Of a DNA stretch of 64,000 nt, positions 51,801 to 59,500 are shown one piece after another. Within the stretch, counting starts at the first letter, position 1; every line of letters begins with the position of its first letter. Source of the stretch: Owenia fusiformis (taxonomy: Eukaryota > Annelida > Polychaeta > Sabellida > Oweniidae); contig CAIIXF020000006.1 of the NCBI GenBank assembly GCA_903813345.2, positions 25,677,936 through 25,741,935 on the forward strand. The letters are read 5' to 3'. The position numbers were made by a program, and so were the translations under genes. The notes under the pieces are model-generated. The model was not told the DNA's origin. It did not search any database and saw only the letters and a list, made by a program, of their open reading frames with translations.

Positions 51801-52416
51801 TCGGGGTACCTTCTATGAAGAGTGAAGCATGCTTCTTTGTCTGGGCCGATTTTTCAAAGGTGAGGATTATATGTTTTGAATATAACATATATAAAGTTTG
51901 ACATCAGTAAGTTATTCTAGATCTCTCTACAGTTTCCATTCAAATAATGGAATTTTCCATTCACGTAACGGAATTGTAAGGGAATTTTCCATCCATTGCT
52001 AAGAAGTTGCATTGATGTTACCATGGGCTTTCACCCCGTGCTTTCTCCCCATGATGTTACCATTGCACCCCTTGCCTTACCATGCATCCGCTGAAAGGGG
52101 GACCTCATTAAAACATGTTTTATTTGTCATTCATAGAATTAAATACCTAAAATGACATATTTTCACCTTTTCTTCCATCCACATAATATCAAAGCCATTT
52201 TGTTTATTTATATTTCAGTTCCTCAGTGAGCAGACACACGAGGCGGAGATGACGTTGTTCAGACAGTTCTTCGATGCACATGTCTACCTGATGCCAGGCC
52301 AGGCGCTCTATTGTAAAAACCCGGGCTGGTTCCGTATTGTATTCACCCTGCCTCGCCCTATGGTAGAAGTAGGGGTTGGAAGGATAGCGTCGGTGCTAGC
52401 ATCGTTAAAGAAATGA
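30831..52416 (+). CDS. ACCS: ACC-synthase-like PLP enzyme (ACCS-like)
   Basis: This is a fold-type I PLP enzyme of the animal ACCS family. Animal members resemble plant ACC synthases, but their reaction is not settled. Coding exons: 30831-30953, 31781-31908, 32339-32408, 32681-32747, then one of 32976-33073 or 41755-41852, then 42405-42565, 42699-42834, 48915-49056, 51717-51859, 52219-52416. With either fifth exon the frame is 1266 nt, 421 residues plus TGA. Residues seen: PSPYY in exon 5, NPHNPMG (193-199, N196), DEIYG (224-228), Schiff-base K261 in FSK-DFCLSGFRCG, phosphate-binding R269 and carboxylate-binding R395 in GWFRIVF. The start MATNKPYLSKRG matches YLSSRG near the start of the human homologous region. 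Introns carry a GPCR gene, two tRNAs and several transposons. Confidence 0.93.
31063..31650. mobile_element. MITE with long TIR and TTAA target site
   Basis: It sits in ACCS-like intron 1. The ends read TTAAGGTGCCATGATACTTA and its complement. Inverted arms extend ~130 bp. TTAA at both ends fits piggyBac- or Kolobok-type insertion. A diverged, end-less relative occupies 48190-48640. Confidence 0.85.
32976..33073 (+). CDS. ACCS-like alternative exon 5a
   Basis: This exon is 98 bp, entry phase 1 and exit phase 0, with acceptor TTTTTTAG and donor GAG|GTTTGC. It encodes (D)YILNPSPYYPRIASDSG and on to WNVDLTQE. It fits between exon 4 (ending DPE plus one base) and exon 6 (starting DGFEMTVEKLE). 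The open frame runs on past the donor to 33415, but that extension loses all similarity. Confidence 0.82.
33817..35410. repeat. Hairpin satellite array 1 (108-bp unit, ~14-15 copies)
   Basis: Each unit has the arm AACTCGGCGAATAGTGCCCA, a ~33-bp loop with CATGTTAACTTCCCATTGAA, the complementary arm TGGGCACTATTCGCCGAGTT, and a ~25-bp spacer with AAGACACTAAACTGATCCTT. Arms are ~25 bp and perfectly paired in most units. The unit at about 33926-34040 is inverted relative to the rest. The unit length is divisible by three, so long artefactual open frames appear on the minus strand. Confidence 0.95.
35411..36461. other. Unique core of the composite element
   Basis: This stretch separates the two arrays. 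It carries the ORF at 35703-36041. From 36066 to 36290 there are three simpler hairpin variants (TTGGGCACTATT ... AGTGCCCAA), one with a diverged loop similar to the satellite. These look like ancestral or degraded units and link the core to the arrays. Confidence 0.7.
35703..36041 (+). CDS. 112-aa basic protein of the composite element, function unknown
   Basis: This intronless frame starts MPGKSKIYKLWMDIIEI and ends at TAG. The sequence is rich in K/R, W and aromatic residues. A predicted helix-rich middle (WDRVMIATFVYVNGLNPVII) could form a helix-turn-helix. No signal peptide or metal-binding cluster is present. It is the only plausible coding frame in the core and is flanked symmetrically by the arrays, so it may act on the hairpin repeats. 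I do not recognise its family. Confidence 0.55.
   Translation: MPGKSKIYKLWMDIIEIISPLDKWPYGMRKRFWNKNPTHWDRVMIATFVYVNGLNPVIIQEWNQIIIKETKKIQHIQDLLLKYFPQNKYKLYSWHVLNNRYENIDGTQKFRR
36462..38285. repeat. Hairpin satellite array 2 with 757-bp higher-order repeat
   Basis: It uses the same 108-bp hairpin unit as array 1, ~17 copies, in the same orientation. Positions 36782-37526 and 37539-38283 are near-identical, a shift of 757 bp (seven units), so there is higher-order structure. The same ordered block also matches array 1 from about 34455 with a shift of 2213 bp, so arrays on both sides of the ORF have exchanged sequence. Confidence 0.93.
38845..38985. repeat. 'ggtgacatttt' interspersed repeat
   Basis: This copy reads 'caccatcacaaatggcgg', 'tcggcgttcggcgtctgcaa' and 'gacaggtggggacgttttgc', and abuts the right end of the composite element. 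Diverged copies lie near 2117, 10004, 10405 and 16000. It is non-coding. Confidence 0.6.
39093..40112 (-). CDS. Rhodopsin-class (class A) GPCR, single exon, orphan
   Basis: This 339-residue seven-helix receptor is complete in one exon with start MAEETIRTKM. Family landmarks: N-glycosylation sequon NKT (19-21), N60 in TM1, LAIAD with D88 in TM2, C111 before TM3 and C199 in loop 2 (likely disulphide), W168 in TM4, CWAPF (275-279) in TM6 and NPVIY (314-318) in TM7. The TM3 end is NRY (140-142) instead of DRY, and TM5 has no central proline. The overall look is closest to amine, adenosine or melanocortin-like receptors; the ligand is unknown. It lies antisense between ACCS-like exons 5a and 5b. 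Lack of introns suggests either a retrocopy origin or an ancestrally intronless family. Confidence 0.92.
   Translation of the reverse strand: MAEETIRTKMNHDRGPWMNKTSTLCYDYDLSQFEIGGNELILYITLVLGILISLWILLGNTLVIATYRANRSLHTVGNFYIAQLAIADFLTGMVGLFVIISNTFFPLKWVCSVTYIFIYQFFAIVSLASSLGFLIMISVNRYIAVFCSLRYHSIMSQHKSIIISITVWSLSVIYSMIIMTDFYVYISAYKEEMNVEVECEKSVEIPRITGYSIGIIFLIVLLVHGAIYTMIFKAVRKLQRKAKHSTRDCPNVPVSGANLKLIKTALIIICLFTICWAPFAVSLTIAQYGWLSRVDVNILFYPAYVLAIVNSGMNPVIYGIRSVSYRAGMSKLLRLKIIR
40113..41754. other. Spacer between GPCR and ACCS-like exon 5b
   Basis: It holds the GPCR 5' flank. A CCCCGCTGAAA / TTTTCAGCGGG pair at about 41060 and 41385 suggests a small inverted-repeat element. The open frames at 40279-40461, 40679-40873 and 41157-41357 have no support. 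Confidence 0.4.
41755..41852 (+). CDS. ACCS-like alternative exon 5b
   Basis: This exon is also exactly 98 bp with the same phases, acceptor TATCTTGCAG and donor CAG|GTCTGT. It encodes (E)YFLAPSPYYYRVTNDSG and on to WNVDLDSQ. It is identical to exon 5a at 17 of 32 full codons, including the PSPYY motif and WNVDL. It lies 552 bp upstream of exon 6. Including both exons would add 196 nt and break the frame. Confidence 0.85.
42883..42985 (+). pseudogene. Partial tandem copy of the end of ACCS-like exon 7
   Basis: The last ~55 bp of exon 7, its donor and the first ~45 bp of intron 7 are repeated just downstream with ~80% identity (GGAGAACGTCCCTGACTTCA, TTTAGTAAGGTATTT). There is no acceptor in front of it, so it is probably not an exon. 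Confidence 0.75.
42986..45900. other. ACCS-like intron 7, first part
   Basis: Positions 43255-43655 form one copy of an interspersed repeat whose partner is at 60310-60680, in the same orientation (shared GCCACACTGGTTTTGGATAG and GTTCATTCTATTGTGTTGC). Positions 44773-44870 hold a (CCGT)n-like microsatellite leading into a widespread-looking repeat ('ataactcaaataccgttggc'). No coding exon was recognised. Confidence 0.6.
45970..47480. repeat. Tandem ~310-340-bp repeat, about five units
   Basis: The phrase 'gtgaaaacgtatgtaggaat' recurs at about 45982, 46290, 46743, 47075 and 47415. Each is followed by 'aaagaaagtgaactaaatgg', 'aattaaacagataaaatcaa' and 'aacccctcaataataagtaa'. One unit has a partial internal duplication. 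The array ends ~160 bp before the first tRNA-Gly gene. Confidence 0.85.
47644..47715 (+). tRNA. tRNA-Gly (anticodon UCC), copy 1
   Basis: This is a 72-nt cloverleaf. Acceptor stem GCGTCGG pairs with CCGACGC; the anticodon stem GATGC/GCATT encloses CTTCCAA with anticodon TCC; the T arm is CCGGG-TTCGATT-CCCGG. Internal A box (TGGTGTAAAGG) and B box (GGTTCGATTCC) are intact. It is encoded without CCA. It lies in ACCS-like intron 7, same strand. Confidence 0.95.
48190..48640. repeat. Diverged relative of the TTAA MITE
   Basis: It matches 31090-31500 in order (aaacaggaaatga, aggatcacaatg, cggccctctg, gaaaggtcactgaacaga) but has lost clear terminal repeats. It sits between the two intronic tRNA-Gly genes. 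Confidence 0.65.
48779..48850 (+). tRNA. tRNA-Gly (anticodon UCC), copy 2
   Basis: It is identical over 72 nt to the copy at 47644. Short 5' flank (ggcaacaatgaagt ... tttgaatacat) and 3' flank (tgttttt...gtaaa) are also shared, so the tRNA was duplicated with its surroundings. It lies 64 bp upstream of ACCS-like exon 8. Confidence 0.95.
49239..51436 (-). mobile_element. 2.2-kb DNA transposon with CACCC ends and 5-bp target duplication
   Basis: TIRs of ~65 bp start CACCCTATGCTTAGTGAGCG at the left, with the exact complement at the right end. The direct repeat GTTAT flanks it at 49234-49238 and 51437-51441. It carries a two-exon antisense gene starting just inside the right TIR and a ~27-bp degenerate minisatellite (49980-50150, 'gttaacatgacagatgtagtcagagatt'). 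It is inserted in ACCS-like intron 8. The superfamily is uncertain. Confidence 0.88.
50163..51363 (-). pseudogene. C2H2-finger transposon protein, two exons, interrupted
   Basis: Exon 1 (51350-51363) gives MADQ plus a split codon, with donor GTAAGT. Exon 2 starts at 50938 after TTTTCAG. The joined frame (203 codons, to TAA at 50341) begins MADQQYVGCQCYYCHGKS and contains a C-x2-C...H-x4-H finger in CYYC...HHLIKKH. An acidic Asn-rich middle follows, then a C-terminal segment TRQFFHLITTDAFPLDNIA. After two in-frame stops the same frame continues with recognisable protein (LDVV, then FRYRF...FWRIGYRLF) down to about 50163, so the protein was originally longer. I have the impression that related proteins are common in invertebrate genomes, but I cannot name the family. 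Confidence 0.7.
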
Positions 52417-53700
52417 TAAGAAACAAAAAACATTAGAAGCCTTTTGGACAGATATTTCCCCCATTGTACTCAAATCATCTGCTTTTATATTGCACATTCT
52501 TCAAAATGAGTTACGGAAGGCTCAAAAGTAAACCAAGAAATGGACGAAAAAAATAAAAAATATATATGACAAGACTTAAAGATATTTTGAGTCCAGTTCA
52601 GTAACTTTCACCTGTAATTCATAGGATTTGGAGTTTTATCATTTTTTATTTAAAATTTAGAACTGAACTTTATCATGTATACATGAGCGATCCAAGAATT
52701 TTATTAAGGGGATGGGTGCGTCTACATTTTAAAAAGTCTCCATTATCATTTAACTCCACCTGTCGCCAATGCGTAACGGTTCAATGCGTAACCCTTGATT
52801 CACTTCTGTTAGAAAGGAGAATAAAAAAGACAAGATAAGCTTTCCAATGGTGCGTTGTATATGTGGCTAGGTATTTCAAATCATATATAAATGTACGTAA
52901 TGTTGTCAGTTCGCTATTTTATCATACATAATGCGTTACATTTAATTTCAATTCAATTTACTATATTTCCTTTTAACATTTTTATCACGTTTCTCTGCCC
53001 TCGAGAAAAAACCCTTGAACTAAGGCTAGACAACACGGAATTGAAATTGTGGCAACTTTTTTTTTACTTGGCAATTCCATTTTTGAAGATTGTTCTTAAC
53101 CAGACATCCTATATGGCCATTGGGCGAATTCCTCTAAACTATTGAGTTGTTTTCCTAATAAAAAGACGGACAAACAGACAATCGGACAAGCAGCTTTTCT
53201 ATCCACTTGGGATCAACTGGAAACGATGACAGATTGTTCCAATCTCAAAATAGATGTTCTCCTGTTTTCAAGGATTTTTCGTAAATTCTTATTATTGAAT
53301 ATCATGTATTAAAGCTCGAAAACTGTCTAATATTTTACTCAACAAACTTTAAATATGCGTTCGCTAATTTGTCTATCAATTACTTTGCACTTGCATTGTC
53401 TTAAAGGTTAGAAGCAGATAGTTACACGCTGGAAAACTTTTCGGTACAATGCGCGTCGGTATAATCGGGGGTATAATGGCACTCGGTATCGGTACGATGC
53501 GCGTCGGCATAATGGGTTTAGGAATGCACGGACCCCTTTGCCAATACCCCCACACTCCACAGACAAATAACTGAAGTGTTATTACTATTATTACTCAAAA
53601 TAAGTTTTAAGATAGCTCTTGATCAGATGTCAGAAAGGACAAATTTGCTACTACTTACTTCGTTAAATACAATAAATACAACTACATGATGTAACATTTT
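52417..53700. other. Intergenic downstream of the ACCS-like gene
   Basis: No gene was recognised. Positions 53450-53525 contain a local repeat of GGTACAATGCGCGTCGGTAT / GGTACGATGCGCGTCGGCAT. The open frame 52891-53145 is unsupported. Confidence 0.5.
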
Positions 53701-53780
53701 GGCAACAACGAAGTTCATGTGGATATTATTTTAATACATTTCAGCTAATTGATAATATTTTGACGCTTTCTTCTCACGAA

Positions 53781-53818
53781 GTGTTGGTGGTGTTAAGGTT
53801 AGCATTGATTCCTTCAAA
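53781..53818 (+). pseudogene. Truncated tRNA-Gly fragment
   Basis: It matches the first ~38 nt of the tRNA-Gly genes (GTGTTGGTGGTGTTAAGGTT...GATTCCTTC) with several changes, then stops. The upstream flank 'ggcaacaacgaagttcatgt' is the same family flank seen at the other copies, so this is a dead member of the duplicated unit. Confidence 0.8.
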
Positions 53819-54027
53819 TATCAAAGCATATCGTCATCTATAAAATCGACAATTACCGCCCGCCATCTTAGATGCGAAGGTAACGGACGCTACCTTCGCT
53901 TGATATTGAGGACTGTTATTGTGACGTTCCCCCACCACGAAGCTTCCCTTTGCATTCGTTTGACTTCACTTCTTAAAAGAGAGCTTCGTCTAACTTTTAC
54001 AAGACTCTGCACGCAGGGTACCACGAA

Positions 54028-54099
54028 GCGTCGGTGGTGTAAAGGTTAGCATTGATGCCTTCCAAGCATTAGATCCGGGTTCAATTCCCGGCCGACGCA
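54028..54099 (+). tRNA. tRNA-Gly (anticodon UCC), copy 3
   Basis: It differs from copies 1 and 2 only in the T loop (TTCAATT for TTCGATT), which changes one base of the B box. All stems are intact. It lies outside the ACCS-like gene. Confidence 0.92.
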
Positions 54100-55988
54100 T
54101 GGTTTTGTGAACATTTAGATTCATATTATTTTTTTCTATAGTGGATGAGCTGGGACCAATTTTTTACTCACGGTATTGCATTTTTATAATTATGTTAATT
54201 ATGTGTATTATATCATTTCTCATTGATTTTGAAAATAATAGGGTCTAGTTTTTCAGCCTCTTCGAATAATTGCCATTTATACCCTCCTGGCTATATTTAT
54301 GAAGGGGTACTATGAAAAGCATGAATTATGTCCTTATATACCAATCAAATTCATAGGGAATAAATAATCTAGGGATTATGTATCCATATATAACAAGTTT
54401 CCATGACAAGTTTGATCATGCTTGGTCAAGTGGTTGCCATGGCAACACAACTAAGTGCAAAAAATGTAAATATTTCGGATAAATCCACAAGTTCTTTAAA
54501 AGGTAAACAACTGCTAATCTCTTCGGATTGTACCAATCAACATGAAGTTGACTTTGAAAACATATTTAAGGAGTTTTGAATGAGAGAATGTGACTAAAAT
54601 GATTAATTTTATGATATCTATGACTCTAGTTCATATTCCTATTTGGTCACTATCATTCAAACGCGTCTAAGTTAAATCAAATATGACAAGACATAAATAT
54701 ATTTTCTGTTCATGCTACTATTCTTGTTGGTAAAGTTATATTCTTAAGAACTCTGACACATGAATGTGAACAATACTTCCAATCCCAAGGTAATTTTACA
54801 CGAGAAAGTTTACGAATAAATCGCTGATAAATAGCAGTGCAGTAGCCCCATTATGCTACAAAATGCGTCAGATTTTTGTTTTCGATAGGAATGAGATTTG
54901 ATATTTGAAAATAATCTGTATGTTTGGGAATTAGGAATGTAGAATACAAATTAACATCTATCTTTAGTTTAAATAGGCAGATAAACCTGATCAGCGATCG
55001 GTTTGAGGCGATAGCTTGTAGCTACCAAGATGCACTACAGGTACTATTCACATTTACATGAGTTGGCGATTAAAGTGCGATCAACTCGGCAGCCGGTAGC
55101 TAACCTTTACACCACCGACGCTTCGTGGCAGCAGTGGGTCACATGGGTTTTCATCGAATTAAATTACTAAATATAGTTGACGATATGCTTTGATATTTGA
55201 ACCAAATCAGGCTTATATGACATAGGAACTTTGGAGTATGATGATTTGATCATAGGCGCCTCAGTTCAACGATATGGAAATGTAAGATACGATAACGGGC
55301 TAGTTTTCAATACACATGAACTGGACATCTAGCTCTCCATTATAAACTCCCATAACGTTACCGCATCACCGCATATCAGTTATCCTATCATCTGTAAAAC
55401 CAAATTCCCAGTTACCTTCCCTTGAGCGGTGGAAGATATCGTGGATTTGTGGTGCCTGCACTGCCAACGCATGGTATATGAACATATGATTATACTCCAG
55501 AGTTTCCATGTCATATGACTGTGCTTTTATGATTTAAAAGCAATATATGTTAGTACATGAATGTTTATATTCAGAAAACATGAATATCATGGAACATAAA
55601 TTAATGTTAATATTAATTCAGAGGGGTTAATCTTAAATATGCTTGCAAAATATATATCAAATATCTTTATCGAGAGATAAAACCACGCAATGCATCCAAT
55701 CAAAATCTTGCAATGATCAAGCACCCTTTAGTAAGTTAATATATATAGATAATTAGGTAAGCCTTTTCATTTTATTTTTTCTATATAAGCTGAACAACTT
55801 GCCCAAAAGTGAGATACAACTATAATAAAGCTCATAATAATATCTTGTATGATGACTTGTAGTGCGTCTTCTAATTATTGTAAGGCTTGAGTTCCGAACT
55901 AATTTTACTAGCTTGACGAGGGTGCGTATTCGTAACTTATTATTTGAAAGTACCAAATAGAAGGGAAGTAGCCACCAGGGGGTATACA
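54100..55988. other. Intergenic with an inverted tRNA-Gly fragment
   Basis: Positions 55099-55121 are the reverse complement of the 5' end of tRNA-Gly (GCGTCGGTGGTGTAAAGGTT). No gene was recognised. AT-rich sequence continues to 55988. A TTTATT at about 55770 would be an AATAAA on the minus strand, a possible polyadenylation signal for the GAREM-like gene. Confidence 0.5.
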
Positions 55989-56498
55989 GCCCGGTATACA
56001 CCAATGGGGCAAGTTGGGACCTCCATAGACTTAACATTGCGTGGGACCTCGTGGGACCTTTTGGGATTTTGCCCCATGAAGTCCGTGGGACTCCATGGGA
56101 CTCCGTCGGATTTTGCCCCATCTTGCCCCATCGAGTCCCACGAGGTCCCATGAGGTCCCATGAAGTCCCACGTGGGACTCGATGGGACTCGATGGGGCAA
56201 AGTCCCACGGAGTCCCATGGAGTCCCATCGAGAATGAACATGTTCATTCTTTCCATGGGGCATCGTGGGATTTTCGATCATATGACGTGTTGTGTGAAGC
56301 CCGACATACACCAATGGGGCACGGTGGGATTTGATGGGACTCCATGGGGCTTGATGGGACTCCATGGGGCACGATGGGGCAAAGTCATCAAGGTCCCATG
56401 GGACTTCGTGGGATTCGATGGGGCAAATTGGGATTCGATGGGGCAAGATGGGACTCGATGGGGCAAGTGGGATTTTGCCCCATTGGTGTATACCGGGC
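55989..56498. repeat. Foldback with 10-bp sequence period
   Basis: Perfect 24-bp terminal inverted repeats begin GCCCGGTATACACCAATGGG. The interior is built from 10-bp modules such as ATGGGACTCCATGGGGCTTG and their complements, with G runs spaced ten bases apart. A perfect 18-bp palindrome (GAATGAACATGTTCATTC) sits at 56234-56251. A second internal copy of the terminus (GACATACACCAATGGGGC) is at about 56302. It lies 33 bp beyond the GAREM-like stop codon, so probably in the 3' UTR. Long open frames on both strands are by-products. Confidence 0.9.
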
Positions 56499-56530
56499 TT
56501 AAGTCTTTCACACTTTATATACACAATGTA

Positions 56531-59500
56531 TTACAGCAAAACATTCATCATCGTTTTTCTTTTCGTATTTCTCCTATACTGCTTGAGCCATGGAAGTGAT
56601 AGTCCATATTGTTTGGCAAAGTCATGTTCTGTGGTTTCCCCAAACTTCTTCCCGTCCAGACCATCTCGATACATTCTTCCGATGATACCCTCTTCGATAC
56701 CGTTCGTTTGGAAAAAGTATGCCATTTGTGATGCGGTGAACTCGTACAGATTTCCATCCTCTGGGTCTTCCACTATAAAATCAAATACTTTAATCTATTA
56801 ATAACAGTAACCCTCGTTGTTACTGTTTTACTGCATACTGGGGTATATATTTTATGAGCGTAATTACTTTTATTTTAATTCACTTACCCCCCTATCACAC
56901 CAAACTAGTTCTTACCCGTTCTTGCCAGTCCTACGAAATCGTCGTAAAACGGGCTCAATCTAGCTGTGGTTGGGAAATATGTCTGAAATGATTAGCTTCT
57001 TCGTGCTTAAACAGTCTTCAATACGTCCATCTCGTTCGCAGTTCGTTCAGGTCGCACCACGTCGGTGTGCAACGTCGTAGAACGCGTCCCTTAGTCTAGA
57101 AGGTCAACATGACCTGATTACAGAACGGTATGTCGCCATCGAATTTTGAATCGATTCAAAATTGTAAAATCTTATTCCCGTCTGAGAACGTTCATAAAGT
57201 TCGTAAATAGACCTTAGAAAGTTGCAGCTACGTTCGTTCCGTTCGCACACAGTTTAAAACCAGTTTTGAAGAACGCAATGGCAACTCGTTTGGTGTAATA
57301 GCTATATTTTTGCTAACTCGTTCATAAGCAGTGTTAAATACGTTCTTAATCAGTTTAAACCCGTTTGCAATTAGTTCTACCTCGTTCTCAACACGTCCTC
57401 AGACAGTTCAACTCGTTGTTAAAACGTCCCTAATAGGATTGAAGTACGACGGTTCCGTTCGTAGTACGTCCAGCTCGTCGTTGGTACGTTGTCACTCGTT
57501 CTAATTGTAGAACGTGACGACCACGAGAACATTTTGAGCATTGTCTAAGTTCTAGAGGACCTACCCGTTCGAGTACGTTCGATGAAGTTTGTAAATAGAT
57601 CCCAAACGGTTCTTAGCAGGTTCAGTCCGTTCATACACAGTTGAAGCCCGTTTTCGAGAACGTAGTGAGAACTAGTTTGGTGTGATAGTAGGGTTAGGAA
57701 AATTTTAATTTTGTTTTCTCAGCTTTGTTTTCTTTGTAGTTATTTGAAATCGAAAGTTTATTAATATCGATTTTCCACCATTTGGATGAGACTAACTGTG
57801 TAGATTTGTGCAATATGACCCAGATACTCACGGTGTCCAACCCAAACGCTCTTACATGCATGACGGAGCGTTTCATTCACGTAGAAACGCTGCGGAGCGA
57901 AATAAAATAGCGGCTAATGAAGATCCCACTATGACCGTAAGTATTGTTTCACTCGTTTCTCTTATATATCATACGTTATGGAACAATACCCTGAGCAAAG
58001 ATCTTATTTATTCAACTTCTGGTGGTAAACTGTTATTTGCTTGATCAAAGCTCCGTAGTGTAGATCGAACGAATCTGAAGTTGACGAATTGACCACAAAT
58101 TACGAATTAAACTAGTATTTATATGAAAACGTCAATCTTTCTGTCAAAGTAGTTGATCACAATCTTGTATATTCTCATTTTCTAAAATCCCAGTCCAAAT
58201 CCATGACTTTTTTTTCTCGAGAAATCGCTTGTTTTCCTCGAAACGCTCCGTCGATTTAGGACACAATTTTAGAAACGCTCTTACCATTTTGTTTTGATAT
58301 TATTATCAGATTATTAGAGAAGAGTTCGGAATCGAATCTATCTCTCAAATACGTGTTGTACTTGTTAGGCAAATTGCAACGTCCCAACCTGCTGGTGGTG
58401 CTAAACGTGCAACTACACCCTTGGTATACGCAGCTAACGAAAATTGACCGGTACGGGTCAAAAGCTGGACCGGTACGGGTTAACGGTTTTATTTGAATTT
58501 AAAACAGCCATGCTCAATATTGACTTCCTCGTGTCTAATTTGAAATATATGATGCCTCCCGATGCTTTTAAGTACCCCAATTTTTTTACAGATTTTTAAA
58601 CGGACCAAAACTCTCTAAATGCGCATTTATGCTCTTTTCTCTCGAGAACGGCTGTCTCATTTTCACGATAACTTTTATTTAGTACTTCTAACATATAAGA
58701 TCTATTTTTTCCCCATCAAGGTATGATGTAAATGACATGCTATTTACATCTTGTGAGTTTCAATGACGCGCGTTGTGACAAAGAATTTCCTCCTGCTTGC
58801 AGCGAGAAGACGGACCGGTTCGGAGCAATAGAATTTTCGGTCATCAAATCACAATTACGATAATGTGACGTGGTGTGTTGAAGCATTCAAATTTGACCAG
58901 AATATATGTTGGTGCTCTAATCTTGGCTCAACTAATCACATCTCTCGACAAAAGGGATTTTGACCAGTAGAATGACAAATACGATTATAAATTTTGATAA
59001 CCATACTGCTTCGTACAGCTCTTCCTATTTGCTTCAAACGTCAATAGCCAGCCAAGTACAAAATGAATAGCACACCCAGCGAATGGTATACTCGAAATAA
59101 GTAACTCATACCTCTTATTCCCATTATTGGGGAAATCGTCAGACGGCTCATCATTCCCGCCCGCCAGTTTTCCTACTCCGGAGCGTTTCTTTGTTTAGTT
59201 TCAGTAATGAAACGCTCCGTCGTGCATGTAAGAGCGTTTGGGTTGGACACCGTGATACAGGGTCGATGGAAATATGGCATTCACATATCCCCGGGTCTGG
59301 ATTGAATTTTTAAGTTACCTTTCGTATACAGGACCTCAACCTGGACATCTTCATATTCCTCTTGAGTTCCTGAAAATATTTTCAATAAATGTATTTCATT
59401 GACAGGACATGGCAAACTGTGTTCTATATTTTTATTCACATTTTGATCGTGACGTCAAAGTCGACATGCGTCACGCGCGACCAACATATTAGTGTTAGAA

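Noticed and set aside
55753-56599. Open frames of 145-194 codons on both strands with repeats of WDSMG and ESHGVP
   Set aside because: They are by-products of the 10-bp-period foldback. Both strands and several frames are open at once and none resembles a protein family.
57828-59255. RSS-like heptamer CACGGTG as evidence for a RAG-type element
   Set aside because: The flanking duplication looks like three bases (TAC) and the encoded product is far too small. The resemblance is probably chance.
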